Origin: Anderseniella sp. Alg231-50
GTDB taxonomy: Bacteria > Pseudomonadota > Alphaproteobacteria > Rhizobiales > Aestuariivirgaceae
NCBI RefSeq assembly: GCF_900149695.1
Contig: NZ_LT703003.1
Span: forward strand, 310,001-374,000
Direction of reading: 5' to 3'
DNA length: 64,000 nucleotides
Below, piece after piece: positions 29,201-37,990 of this stretch. Both the position numbers and the translations under genes were made by a program. The first letter of the stretch is position 1, and each line of letters starts with the position of its first letter. The notes beneath the pieces were generated by a model. That model had not been told where the DNA came from. It saw nothing but the letters and a program-made list of their open reading frames with translations, and did not search any database.

Positions 29201-30070
29201 TCAGTTTGCGGACCCGCCGGCAGTCCCAAGCGCCAGCTTGCCCTTGGTCTTCAGAATACCGGCAAGATGCTCCTGCGCCTGTTCGACGCCGGCTGTCTTG
29301 GCCTTCTCGAGCCAGGCCTTGTATTCATCTTCAGACACGACACGCACAGTAATCGGCATGTAGGCATGGTCTTTTCCGCACAGTTCAGAGCATTGGCCGT
29401 AGAAGATGCCTTCCTTTTCCGCCTTGAACCAGGTTTCGTTCAACCGGCCCGGTACCGCGTCAATCTTCGAACCGAAGGATGGGATCGTCCAGGCATGCAG
29501 AACATCGTTGGCAGTCACGATGACACGCACGATCTTGTTGACGGGAACCACCACCTCGGTATCGGTGGCGAGCAGATAAGGCTCTCCGTCTTTCAGTTCG
29601 TCCTTGGCCTTGAGATACTGGTCGAAAGATACATCATGCTCAGGATATTCGTAAGACCAGAACCACTGGTTGCCGATTGCCTTGACGGTCATTTCAGCTG
29701 CGGGAAAGTCGCGCTGGAAATACAGCAGCCGGAACGACGGGATGGCGATGCCGATCAGGATGAGGATCGGGACTACGGTCCACACTACTTCAACCAGAGT
29801 GTTGTGCGTCGTGCGGGACGGAACCGGATTGGCTTTTGCGTTGAATTTCACGCAAACCCAGATCAGCAGGCCCAGAACAAACAGGCAGATTATGGTGGTC
29901 AGAACCAACAATCCATTGTGGAAGTCGGTGATGAACGTCATGACCGGCGATGCCGATTCCTGAAGGTCCATCTGCCATTCTACCGGCTGGCCCAGGCCCG
30001 CCGCGATCGCAGCGGGTGCTGCCGACAAGGCCGCCCCCAATACAGTCAAGCTCGCAAACAATTTGCGCAT
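29201..30070 (-). CDS. ctaC: Cytochrome c oxidase subunit II
   Basis: The 289-residue subunit holds the CuA electron-entry site. It has a signal peptide (MRKLFASLTVLGAALSAAPA), two membrane helices, and a periplasmic cupredoxin domain. The WFWSYEYPEH aromatic region precedes the CuA ligands in GQCSELCGKDHAYMPI. No heme c motif is present. It is the first gene of ctaC-D-B-F-G-E; a small hairpin (GGCGGT...ACCGCC, 30091-30108) lies in its leader. Confidence 0.97.
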   Translation of the reverse strand: MRKLFASLTVLGAALSAAPAAIAAGLGQPVEWQMDLQESASPVMTFITDFHNGLLVLTTIICLFVLGLLIWVCVKFNAKANPVPSRTTHNTLVEVVWTVVPILILIGIAIPSFRLLYFQRDFPAAEMTVKAIGNQWFWSYEYPEHDVSFDQYLKAKDELKDGEPYLLATDTEVVVPVNKIVRVIVTANDVLHAWTIPSFGSKIDAVPGRLNETWFKAEKEGIFYGQCSELCGKDHAYMPITVRVVSEDEYKAWLEKAKTAGVEQAQEHLAGILKTKGKLALGTAGGSAN

Positions 30071-30450
30071 ATTGCCCTCTTAAAATTCGCAGGCGGTGGT
30101 AAAACCGCCATGCATTGCATTCAAATGTGCAGGCTTGGCTGTAGATATGATTGCCGCACTTCTGCCATGTGTCTGTTGAACCACAATCGATCAATGCCTG
30201 CAACTGTCATGGGGCGCGTCAAAATTGCACGGTTTGGAGTTGCTGCATCACAAGGTCGACAATGATCGCAATAAAGCCTCAATTGCGCACGAAGAGTGCA
30301 TATCGATCATCAAAATCAGTCAATCAGCATGTTTCGAAGATGAAATCGCACAGTCGGGTTGCTAAATTGGCCTCGCCTCTGGCATACACGGCAATTATTC
30401 GGAATGAGCGGCAGTTCAAATTCAGTCAATCTGTAGGGAGCAGGTATCCA
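30071..30450. other. Divergent intergenic region ctaC / ialB
   Basis: The 380 bases separate two divergent operons, so both promoters should lie here. I see the small hairpin at 30091-30108 in the ctaC leader and an AGGGAG ribosome site at 30435-30440 for ialB. No convincing -35/-10 pair, RNA gene or repeat was found. Confidence 0.5.
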
Positions 30451-31137
30451 GTGGCTAAAACATTCAACGTGATTCGCAACACAGCTTCACTGCTGGCAAC
30501 AGCCGGTATCATGTCAGCTCTGGCAACGGCAGGTATCGTAACTGTCATGGCAACATCCGCCACGGCACAGCAACAGACGCCACCGCCGTCACCCAAGCAG
30601 TTCGGGCCGCGCGTCAACGCACCGGCTGCGGGAAGAGGAAACCGTCCGGCACCGCAACTGATTGCTGAAAACGGCAAGTGGAAAGTACAGTGTGAATCAC
30701 GCCCTGCCCGCAAGGACTCCAAGGGCAAGGATATTCCGGCACAAAAAGTCTGCGCCATGGTGCAGATCAGCCGTGACACGAAACGCCCGCAGATTGCCCT
30801 GTCACTGATCATGCGCCAGCAGAAGCAGGGCGACAGGTCAGCGACCATGATGCAGATCATGGCCCCGATTGGCGTGTTCCTGCCCACCGGTATCGCGCTG
30901 GAGATCGACGGCGCCGCGGTTGGCCGGGTCCCGTTTGTGCGCTGCCTGCCACAAACCCGCTCGGCACCCGGCCTGTGCACGGCAACCGCAGAGGCGCAAA
31001 AAGCGACACTGGCCAAAATGAAGGCGGGCCAGTCGGCCAACTTTATTATTTATGAAGCGCCAGGTGCTGCCATCAAGATGCCGATCTCGCTGAACGGCTT
31101 TACGGCATCCTACAAGGCCCTGCTCGACAACAGCTAG
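30451..31137 (+). CDS. Invasion-associated locus B (IalB) family exported protein
   Basis: The 228-residue protein (GTG 30451, 10 bases after AGGGAG) has a signal peptide ending near ATSATAQ. A Pro-rich linker and the IalB core follow: WKVQCESRP, QKVCAMVQIS, MMQIMAPIGVFLPTGIALEIDG and FVRCLPQ...LCTATAE. The paired cysteines are typical of the family. In Bartonella IalB aids erythrocyte invasion, but most Hyphomicrobiales carry homologues with unknown periplasmic roles. A frame open from 30151 lacks a signal and is not used. Confidence 0.9.
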   Translation: MAKTFNVIRNTASLLATAGIMSALATAGIVTVMATSATAQQQTPPPSPKQFGPRVNAPAAGRGNRPAPQLIAENGKWKVQCESRPARKDSKGKDIPAQKVCAMVQISRDTKRPQIALSLIMRQQKQGDRSATMMQIMAPIGVFLPTGIALEIDGAAVGRVPFVRCLPQTRSAPGLCTATAEAQKATLAKMKAGQSANFIIYEAPGAAIKMPISLNGFTASYKALLDNS

Positions 31138-31301
31138 AAGAGCTTGCTCGGAAAATGGAGCAGGCTGTTGTGATTCAGCCTGCCTCACTTTCACCGTCAG
31201 GCTGTATGCCGGTATCGCCGGTTGGCTGTCATTGCAGTTGCACCATCGGATGATATCGCTAACGATGAAGCTTCGTATGTTTATCCGGAGGCCAGCCGAC
31301 C

Positions 31302-32732
31302 ATGACTGACACCACTGCCAGTGACGATCTTTTCTTCGCGGAAACCGGATTAGAACGCGAAGCCGCATTGCGGCTGACCGAGGACGCCCTCGTCAACAGC
31401 GATGACGGTGAACTGTTCCTTGAGTATTGCCAGTCCGAAAACCTTGTGTTTGACGACGGCCAACTGAGAACCGCCAGTTTTGACGTGAACCAGGGTTTTG
31501 GGCTGCGCGCGGTCTGTGGCGAAACATCAGCCTATGCACATTCTGCTGAGCTGTCCCAGGCGGCCCTGGTCCGGGCTGCCGACACGGTCCGCAGCATCCA
31601 GTCCGGCTCCGGCGATATATCGGCAGCCCCGCCGCGCACCAATACAAGCCTGTACAGCGACGACAACCCGGTGCAGGCCATGGCCTTTGAAGACAAGGTG
31701 CGCCTGCTGCAGCAGGTGGATGAATTTGCCCGCAACCTCGACAGCAGGGTGCGACAGGTGACGGTATCGCTGGCCGGTGAGTGGCAGGCTGTCGACATTA
31801 TCCGCCCGGGAGGCCACACCGTCAGCGATCGCAGGCCGCTTGTCCGTTTCAACGTATCGGTCGTCACCGGTGACGGGGAAAAACGCGGAAGCGGCAGTTA
31901 TGGTGCAGGCGGGCGCACAAACTATGCAGGCTTCATTGACACCGGCAGCTGGCAGGCAGCGGCGCGTGAAGCCCTGCGGCAAAGTCTTGTGGCACTTGAG
32001 GCAGAAGATGCCCCGGCCGGAGAAATGGACGTTGTCCTGGGCCCCGGCTGGCCGGGTATCCTGCTGCATGAAGCCATCGGCCATGGGCTTGAGGGGGATT
32101 TCAACCGCAAGAAAACCTCCGCTTTTGCCGGCCTTATGGGCAAGCGTGTCGCCAGCCCGGGTGTCACCATCGTGGATGATGGCACTCTCAATGACCGGCG
32201 CGGATCACTGTCGGTGGATGATGAAGGAACACCGGCCCAGAAAACCACTCTGATCGAGGACGGCATTCTGGTCGGGTACATGCAGGATCGCATGAACGGC
32301 AGGTTGATGGGCGAAGGTTCAACCGGCAATGGCAGGCGGCAGTCATATGCCCACCACCCGATGCCGCGCATGACGAATACGGTCATGATCAACGGCAACA
32401 GCGATCCGCAGGACATCATCTCATCGGTCAAGTCCGGTTTGTACGCGGTGTCATTCGGCGGTGGCCAGGTAGATATTACCAGCGGCAAGTTCGTGTTTTC
32501 GTGCACCGAGGCCTACCGGATCGAAAACGGCCGGATCGGCGCGCCGGTAAAAGGCGCCACCCTGATCGGCAACGGGCCGGACGCGCTGACCCGTATTTCC
32601 ATGATCGGAAACGACATGCAGCTTGATCCGGGCATCGGGACATGCGGCAAGGATGGCCAGGGCGTTCCCGTCGGGGTCGGCCAGCCAACCGTTCGCCTGG
32701 ACCGGATCACCGTCGGCGGCACGGCGGCCTGA
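31302..32732 (+). CDS. tldD: TldD metalloprotease subunit
   Basis: TldD with its partner TldE/PmbA forms a zinc protease that degrades unfolded peptides, and it processes microcins in enterobacteria. The zinc motif HEAIGH is in LLHEAIGHGLEGDFNRKKTSAF (about residue 250). SFGGGQVDITSGKFVFSCTEAYRIE and the final GTCGKDGQGVPVGVGQPT are TldD hallmarks, and 476 residues is the usual length. The partner gene is at 60660-62000 in this window, not adjacent. It leads an operon with HAD, MATE and DUF937 genes. Confidence 0.97.
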   Translation: MTDTTASDDLFFAETGLEREAALRLTEDALVNSDDGELFLEYCQSENLVFDDGQLRTASFDVNQGFGLRAVCGETSAYAHSAELSQAALVRAADTVRSIQSGSGDISAAPPRTNTSLYSDDNPVQAMAFEDKVRLLQQVDEFARNLDSRVRQVTVSLAGEWQAVDIIRPGGHTVSDRRPLVRFNVSVVTGDGEKRGSGSYGAGGRTNYAGFIDTGSWQAAAREALRQSLVALEAEDAPAGEMDVVLGPGWPGILLHEAIGHGLEGDFNRKKTSAFAGLMGKRVASPGVTIVDDGTLNDRRGSLSVDDEGTPAQKTTLIEDGILVGYMQDRMNGRLMGEGSTGNGRRQSYAHHPMPRMTNTVMINGNSDPQDIISSVKSGLYAVSFGGGQVDITSGKFVFSCTEAYRIENGRIGAPVKGATLIGNGPDALTRISMIGNDMQLDPGIGTCGKDGQGVPVGVGQPTVRLDRITVGGTAA

Positions 32733-32743
32733 GCCAGACAACA

Positions 32744-33367
32744 ATGACGTTCACCACCATCATATTTGATTTTGATGGCGTCCTGTCCGCCTACGACCGT
32801 CCGGCAAGGCTTGATGCCCTGTCCGGCATCGCCGGCCTGGACAGGGCAACCATCCTGGACCGGATCTGGGGCTCCGGCTTCGAAGATGCCGCAGACAGCG
32901 GCGAATGCGCGGATGATGCTGCGTACCTCAGCGCGTTCAATGACCACCTCGGTTACCGGCTCAGCCGTGATGAATGGATTGCCAGCCGCGCCGCCGCCAT
33001 GCAGCACTGGCCGGATATGCATGACCTGGCCACCAGGCTGTCAAAACACTACAAGCTGGCAATGCTGACCAATAACGGCCCGCTGACCAAAGCCGCATTT
33101 GCTGAGCTTGCGCCTGAAACTGCAGACCTGTTCGGCGACAGGGCGTTCTTTTCATGCGACTTCGGCACCAAGAAACCGGATGGCAAAGTCTTTGAACAGG
33201 TTGCAACCCGGCTCGGCAGCGCTTGCGAAGACTGCATTTTCATTGACGACAAGCAACGCCATTGCGACGGCGCGGCCAGGACCGGCATGACCGGTATCCT
33301 GTTCAACGGCATCGGCGATCTGGAAAACCGCTTGACGCATCTTGGAATCCTGAAGGTTTCCGGATGA
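32744..33367 (+). CDS. HAD-superfamily (subfamily IA) hydrolase
   Basis: The 207-residue protein shows the four HAD motifs. These are IIFDFDGVLS (nucleophile and acid Asp), MLTNNGP (motif II Thr), FGTKKPDGKVFE (motif III Lys) and CIFIDDKQRHCDGA (motif IV Asp pair). It probably dephosphorylates a small metabolite. ATG 32744 is chosen, as the longer frame overlaps tldD heavily. Its stop overlaps the MATE start as ATGA, so the two are translationally coupled. Confidence 0.92.
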   Translation: MTFTTIIFDFDGVLSAYDRPARLDALSGIAGLDRATILDRIWGSGFEDAADSGECADDAAYLSAFNDHLGYRLSRDEWIASRAAAMQHWPDMHDLATRLSKHYKLAMLTNNGPLTKAAFAELAPETADLFGDRAFFSCDFGTKKPDGKVFEQVATRLGSACEDCIFIDDKQRHCDGAARTGMTGILFNGIGDLENRLTHLGILKVSG

Positions 33368-34737
33368 GCGCTCCTTCCAACGGCACACGCATAGGCGCAC
33401 GCTTTGTAACCGGCTCCACCATGCGGCATGTGGTTGTCATGACGGCAACCAGCGCCGTCGGCCTGATGGCCATGTTCCTGGTTGACCTGGCCGACCTGTG
33501 GTTTCTGACGCTGCTGAACCAGATTGAGATCACCGCCGCAATCGGATTTGCGGGTACTATCGTGTTCTCGAACCTGTCGGTCGGGCTTGGCCTGGCAATT
33601 GCCGCAGGTGCGCTGGTAGCGCAGGCCATGGGGCGCGGTGACGAAGACCAGGCGCGCGAAACCGCATCCGCTGCGTTGTGCCTGAGCCTGTTCACCGGGC
33701 TCGCCGTTGCCATAGCAATTGTGGTGTTTGCCCGGCCCATGCTGTCTGTTTTGGGGGCATCCGGGGAAGCGCTTGAACTGGCGCGGTCCTATCTCCTGAC
33801 CATCGCACCCGGCTTCCTGCTGCTGGCGGGTGCGATTACCGTCAGCTTCGTGCTGCGCGCTATCGGCGACCCCAGGCGGGCCATGTACGTCACGCTGGTC
33901 ACGGCCATTGCAAATGCCGTGCTGGACCCGATTTTCATTTTCTGGATGGAGTTCGGGATCAGGGGCGCAGCGCTGGCCACCGTGTTCGCCAACCTGGCTT
34001 CGTTTGCCGTCGGACTGTATGCGCTGCACCGCCACCACCAGTTCGTTGTGCGGCCCCGGATTGCCTCCATCAGGCAAAACCTGCGTCCGATCATGCGCAT
34101 TGCCCTGCCCGCAATCGCCACCCAGCTCGCCACCCCGTTTGCAATTGCCTACATGACCCGCATCACAGCCACCTTCGGCAATGACGCAGTTGCCGCGGTT
34201 GCCGTCATTAACCGGCTGGTGCCGGTGGCGTTCGGGGTCATCTTCTCGCTGTCAGGCGCGGTCGGGCCGATCATCGGGCAGAATTACGGTGCCGGCAAAC
34301 TTGATCGCGTCAGCCAGACGCTCAAGGATGCGATGGTGTTTTCAACGTTTTATACCGTCGGCGTCAGCATTGTCCTGCTCGCCGTTGCCGGGCAAATGCC
34401 GGCCTGGTTCAGCGCCACTCCTGCGGCCGCGGAACTGATCACGTTCTACTACAGCTTCATTGCCATAACCTGGGCCTTTGCCGGCGCACAGTTCGTGGCA
34501 CAAGCCGCGTTCAACAATCTCGACCGGCCAAAATGGTCGATGTGGTTCAACTGGGGCAAGGCTACCGTCGGCACCATTCCGCTGTTGCACCTTGGCGCGG
34601 CGTGGGGTGGTGCAACAGGCGTGCTCGTCGGGATGGGCGCGGTCAATATCGTGTTCGGGCTGGCTGCCACCGTCACTGCCTTCATGCTGGTGCGGACAAT
34701 GGCCGTGCGGGCCCCTATTACAGGAGACGCCACATGA
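33364..34737 (+). CDS. MATE-family efflux transporter
   Basis: The 457-residue protein has twelve hydrophobic segments in two similar halves, for example VVVMTATSAVGLMAMFLVDLADLWFLTLL and IMRIALPAIATQLATPFAIAYMTRI. GAVGPIIGQNYGAGKLDRVSQTLKDAM is the classic MATE loop. It belongs to the multidrug and toxic compound extrusion family, which uses Na+ or H+. Its start overlaps the HAD stop and its stop overlaps the next start (both ATGA), so three consecutive genes are coupled. The substrate is unknown. Confidence 0.93.
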   Translation: MSAPSNGTRIGARFVTGSTMRHVVVMTATSAVGLMAMFLVDLADLWFLTLLNQIEITAAIGFAGTIVFSNLSVGLGLAIAAGALVAQAMGRGDEDQARETASAALCLSLFTGLAVAIAIVVFARPMLSVLGASGEALELARSYLLTIAPGFLLLAGAITVSFVLRAIGDPRRAMYVTLVTAIANAVLDPIFIFWMEFGIRGAALATVFANLASFAVGLYALHRHHQFVVRPRIASIRQNLRPIMRIALPAIATQLATPFAIAYMTRITATFGNDAVAAVAVINRLVPVAFGVIFSLSGAVGPIIGQNYGAGKLDRVSQTLKDAMVFSTFYTVGVSIVLLAVAGQMPAWFSATPAAAELITFYYSFIAITWAFAGAQFVAQAAFNNLDRPKWSMWFNWGKATVGTIPLLHLGAAWGGATGVLVGMGAVNIVFGLAATVTAFMLVRTMAVRAPITGDAT

Positions 34738-35405
34738 GCGACCAGGCCACCGAGTTGATCGATATCATTCTGGCTGCAAACGACGGCAAGACAGCCGGCG
34801 CCCTGGCGCTGGCCGGCAATTACAGCATCGATACAGCAGAAAAGGCATTGAAAACCCATGTCCGCGAGATCGGCTCGAAAATGGCCGTCAAGGCGCGCGA
34901 TCCGGAAGAGCTGGAACTCCTGCTGGACGTGATCGAAGCCGGCGAGCATGATGACTACCTGACCAACCCGGACGCACTGCTGTCGCGCGAAGCGGTCGAA
35001 GAAGGCGAGGAGATTCTCGCCCATGTCTATGGTTCGCTGGAACGGGCGCGCACCGTCGCACGCTCCTTACGCAAGCCGCACGGCATTACCGAAGAAAAGA
35101 TGGAGCGTATGATGACGCTGGCGGCCACCTTGTGTGTCGCAGCGCTGGTCAAACGCGGTCAGCAAACCTACCTGGCGGCTGATACCGGCGGTATCACGTC
35201 GACATTCATGTCAGAGCTTGTCAAAGCCATCATCAAGGGCATCACCCATGTGCCGGCCAAACGCAGGCGGCGGCGCAGCCGTGCCACCTATGCAAAATCC
35301 TACAAGAACTCACGCAAGCGCCGCAAACAGCGCAGCCGCTCGCGCCGCAAGAAAACACCTGATCTGGGTGATGTATTCGGGGAATTGCTGAAACGCGCAA
35401 TATGA
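34734..35405 (+). CDS. DUF937-like protein with polybasic tail
   Basis: The 223-residue protein is not clearly named. Residues 1-150 align by eye with the DUF937 protein encoded next. ELELLLDVIEAGEHDDYLTNPDALLSREAVEEGEEILAHVYGS corresponds there to MVSLFEALSGGGHERYLDDDSAVQYDSVKNDGNAILGHLFG. A strongly basic tail (KRRRRRSRATYAKSYKNSRKRRKQ..., about 180-208) follows. It ends in PDLGDVFGELLKRAI, which resembles the LGDILGDIL units of the neighbour. It has no signal peptide or membrane helix. The ATGA overlap couples it to the MATE gene. The tail suggests nucleic-acid or acidic-surface binding; that is inference. Confidence 0.7.
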   Translation: MSDQATELIDIILAANDGKTAGALALAGNYSIDTAEKALKTHVREIGSKMAVKARDPEELELLLDVIEAGEHDDYLTNPDALLSREAVEEGEEILAHVYGSLERARTVARSLRKPHGITEEKMERMMTLAATLCVAALVKRGQQTYLAADTGGITSTFMSELVKAIIKGITHVPAKRRRRRSRATYAKSYKNSRKRRKQRSRSRRKKTPDLGDVFGELLKRAI

Positions 35406-35453
35406 CTAAACTAGCCTTCGGATGAGGGAGCTTTATCAAAGTGAGTAGATGCC

Positions 35454-36305
35454 ATGAATATCGTTGAGATGATTGCCCGGTCCCATAATGGGCAGGGGCT
35501 GGATGTGTTGGGCCAGCAGTTCGGGCTGTCGCGCGAGCAGACACTGGCTGCCGTCGCCGAGCTCGCTCCCATGGTAACGTCCGGGGTGCGCCGCAATACG
35601 CGGGAACCCGATGGCATGGTATCCTTGTTCGAAGCGCTGTCCGGCGGCGGGCACGAGCGCTACCTGGATGACGATTCAGCGGTTCAGTACGACAGCGTGA
35701 AAAACGACGGCAATGCCATTCTCGGTCATCTGTTCGGGCGCAAGGAAGTCAGCCGCGAGGTCGCCATGCAGGCAGCCGGTACCACTGGCATTGGCGGCGC
35801 CATCCTGAAGAAAATGCTACCGGTGATTGCGTCCATGGTCATGGGCGCCATTTTCAAGCGCATGACCGGCGGCGCACCGGCTCCAAGCCCGCGTGGCGGA
35901 TCAGGCGGCGGGCAAGGCGGCGGCCTTGGTGATATTATCGGTGACATTCTCGGCGGCGGCCAGAAGCGGCAACCGCGGGGCGGTCAGGGTGGTGGTCTGG
36001 GTGATATTCTCGGTGACATCCTGGGTGGCGGATCAGGCCAGCAGCGCTCGCCGGCGCCGCAACCGCAACAGCGCGCACCCGCACCGGGCGGTGGCCTTGA
36101 TGATCTGCTGCGCGACATTCTCGGCGGCGGCATGGGTGGCGGTGGCCGGAGCCGCAGCACAAGACAGCGCCCGACCTATAATGACGATGCCATCGGCCGC
36201 GGCCGCACTACGCTGGATGACATTCTCGGCGGCGATACCCGAACCGGGTCAGGCAACGCCGCCGATGATTTGTTGGACTCGGTCAATCGCCGGCTTGGTT
36301 ACTGA
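35454..36305 (+). CDS. DUF937-domain protein with Gly-rich LGDIL repeats
   Basis: The 283-residue protein has an N-terminal DUF937 domain (about 1-135). It includes AAGTTGIGGAILKKMLPVIASMVMGAIFKRMTGG, the family's glycine-hinged hydrophobic helix. A Gly/Gln-rich region follows with related amphipathic units: GLGDIIGDILGGG, GLGDILGDILGGG, GLDDLLRDILGGG, TLDDILGGD and a last AADDLLDSV. E. coli YidB is the best-known relative and has no firm biochemical function. The gene follows its paralogue after 48 bases and closes the tldD operon. Confidence 0.85.
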   Translation: MNIVEMIARSHNGQGLDVLGQQFGLSREQTLAAVAELAPMVTSGVRRNTREPDGMVSLFEALSGGGHERYLDDDSAVQYDSVKNDGNAILGHLFGRKEVSREVAMQAAGTTGIGGAILKKMLPVIASMVMGAIFKRMTGGAPAPSPRGGSGGGQGGGLGDIIGDILGGGQKRQPRGGQGGGLGDILGDILGGGSGQQRSPAPQPQQRAPAPGGGLDDLLRDILGGGMGGGGRSRSTRQRPTYNDDAIGRGRTTLDDILGGDTRTGSGNAADDLLDSVNRRLGY

Positions 36306-36313
36306 TACCGGGT

Positions 36314-36562
36314 TCAATTGCGGCGATGCTTTCTGCGGCGGCGGAAAGCTGCGTCTTCCAGTTCCAGCGCAGCATTGACTGTCAGCGGCAGGTGTGAAGC
36401 CCAGATGACTTCGTCACGCCGCACACCGATGTCGGTCAGCATCCGGTCATCAAGGTCATACAAGGCGCGAACCTTTGAACGCGCGCGCCAGTTGCGCAAC
36501 AGCGCGGCCAGGGAAAACCCGGTTGCAGCCGGGCGAGTTTGCTGGATGGTGCAATCAGTCAT
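36314..36562 (-). CDS. DUF1127 (YjiS-like) small protein
   Basis: The 82-residue protein carries the DUF1127 core: LAALLRNWRARSKVRALYDLDDRMLTDIGVRRDEV, about residues 18-52. An RRRRKHRR tail ends the protein. Such small Arg-rich proteins in alphaproteobacteria bind RNA or regulators and influence phosphate, carbon and stress responses. It is convergent with the DUF937 operon and divergent from lysR, with a perfect 18-bp palindrome just upstream. Confidence 0.9.
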   Translation of the reverse strand: MTDCTIQQTRPAATGFSLAALLRNWRARSKVRALYDLDDRMLTDIGVRRDEVIWASHLPLTVNAALELEDAAFRRRRKHRRN

Positions 36563-36581
36563 GGCAATAGTCTCCTGTTGG

Positions 36582-36599
36582 CGGAAAACCGGTTTTCCG
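36582..36599. promoter_or_regulatory. Perfect 18-bp palindrome upstream of the DUF1127 gene
   Basis: CGGAAAACCGGTTTTCCG is its own reverse complement. It lies 20 bases before the DUF1127 start, in the region divergent to lysR. It may be an operator or a leader hairpin. Confidence 0.5.
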
Positions 36600-36710
36600 G
36601 CCTTCCGCAGTGGGCCGCCGGAACCCGGCGGGATTTGCTTGTCGTTTTGACTGCCTCACAATATGCGCCTTGACTAAACATCAATCCAACGAATAGTATT
36701 TATGACAATC

Positions 36711-36725
36711 ATCAACAATATTGAT
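36711..36725 (+). promoter_or_regulatory. LysR-type T-N11-A palindrome before lysR
   Basis: ATCAACAATATTGAT is an interrupted palindrome of the LysR T-N11-A form, located 11 bases before the ATG at 36736. It suggests autoregulation and argues against the TTG at 36721 as the start. Confidence 0.5.
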
Positions 36726-36735
36726 AGAACTCCAA

Positions 36736-37611
36736 ATGCTGCCCAACCTGGATGTCGACCTGCTCAAAACCTTCGCCGTACTGGCGGAAACCGGCAATTT
36801 CACCCGCACCGCAGAAGCGGTTGGCCGCACCCAGTCAGCTGTTTCCATGCAGGTCAAACGCCTGGAAGACCTGGTTGGGAAGCCATTGATTGCGCGGGTC
36901 GGACGGTCCAATTCGCTGACGTCGGACGGCCAGATGATGCTGGATTACGCGCGCCGGATGATCCAGCTGAACGATGAGGCGATGACGGTTTTCACCAAGC
37001 CGGAGATATCCGGTCATGTGCGTTTCGGCACGCCGGACGATTACGCGGACCGCATCCTGCCGGACGTGATGGCGCGGTTTGCCCGTACCAACCCGAAAGT
37101 CCAGGTCGACGTCGAATGCCAGGCCAGCCGCACCATGGTCGACATGGTGAAGTCAGGCGATCTCGACCTGGCCATGATCACCTGTGAGTGCGACATCGCC
37201 AATGCACAGGTGATCCGCTCGGAACGGCTTTTGTGGGTGACGTCCGCGCGCCATTCGGTACATCGCAGTGATACATTGCCGGTGGCCCTGTCCCAGTTCG
37301 ATTGTGCCTGGCGGCAGATGGCGCTGGACGGGCTTGAGGTGATCGGGCGGCCTTATCGGCTCGCTTACACCAGTTCCAATTCAGTGGCCATCACCTCTGC
37401 CGTCGCGGCCGGACTGGCCATTGCGGCCATCCCTGAAATCTGCATGCGCCCGGGCATGCGGGTATTGAGCGAAACCGATGGTTTTCCACCGTTGGGAATA
37501 TTCGACATCGGACTGATCAGGTCATCGAAGACCAATGCCGCCATCGACAGCCTGGCCTGCCACATCGCCGATGCCATGTGCCAGCTGACACCTGCGATGG
37601 CAGCGGAGTGA
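36736..37611 (+). CDS. LysR-family transcriptional regulator
   Basis: The 291-residue protein has the LysR winged HTH at its start (LDVDLLKTFAVLAETGNFTRTAEAVGRTQSAVSMQVKRLEDLVGKPL). The periplasmic-binding-like effector domain follows (HVRFGTPDDYADRILPDVMARFARTNPKVQVDVE). The start ATG 36736 fits the family N-terminus. Its target is unknown. The last 290 bases of the gene and its trailer recur in shortened form at 38611-38762. Confidence 0.93.
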   Translation: MLPNLDVDLLKTFAVLAETGNFTRTAEAVGRTQSAVSMQVKRLEDLVGKPLIARVGRSNSLTSDGQMMLDYARRMIQLNDEAMTVFTKPEISGHVRFGTPDDYADRILPDVMARFARTNPKVQVDVECQASRTMVDMVKSGDLDLAMITCECDIANAQVIRSERLLWVTSARHSVHRSDTLPVALSQFDCAWRQMALDGLEVIGRPYRLAYTSSNSVAITSAVAAGLAIAAIPEICMRPGMRVLSETDGFPPLGIFDIGLIRSSKTNAAIDSLACHIADAMCQLTPAMAAE

Positions 37612-37634
37612 CTATTCCCTGACGGCGGGCGTTG
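37345..37634 (+). repeat. Direct repeat copy 1: lysR 3' end and trailer
   Basis: The segment runs from GGGCGGCCTTATCGG in lysR to GGCGGGCGTTG 20 bases after its stop. It recurs at 38611-38762 with three base changes and one 138-base deletion. Confidence 0.95.
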
Positions 37635-37990
37635 CGGCAGTCAAGCGCAACTCAGCAAATATGGACTGCGCGGAAAGCGGCGACTGAATGTCGGCTTAGC
37701 AGACAAAGCTGCCGTTCAAATCAACCGAACGAAAGCCCGCTTCTGACCCAATGCAGACATCTGACAATGCTTCGTAGCCGAGCTGATTTACATTCAACCC
37801 TTCGGCTGAAAGCAGTGTCAGCACAATATTGCTTTCGTCATGGCACTTCATTATACTTAAGGCCTAGACCCAATTACAGAAAGAGGCGAGATAGCCGCTC
37901 GGTTGCTCAACTAAAAAGTCGGCGATTTGGTTGAGTACCTCAAAACGACCTAGGACCTATTTTCTCTAATTGTACCGGAACCCGCGGATC
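37612..37990. other. Intergenic region with no intact gene; part of an inserted segment
   Basis: After the lysR stop the first 23 bases belong to the direct repeat. The rest is AT-richer and holds no convincing gene. One frame near 37866-37950 reads LDPITERGEIAARLL, a stop, then KVGDLVEYLKTT, which may be a decayed coding scrap. The promoter of the following membrane-protein gene should lie here, but I could not place it with confidence. Confidence 0.4.

Noticed and set aside
30151-30450. N-terminal extension of the IalB gene
   Set aside because: The extra 100 codons have no protein character and would hide a good signal peptide that starts after an AGGGAG site at 30451.
33049-34077. 342-codon minus-strand frame opposite the HAD and MATE genes
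   Set aside because: It is antisense to two well-supported genes.
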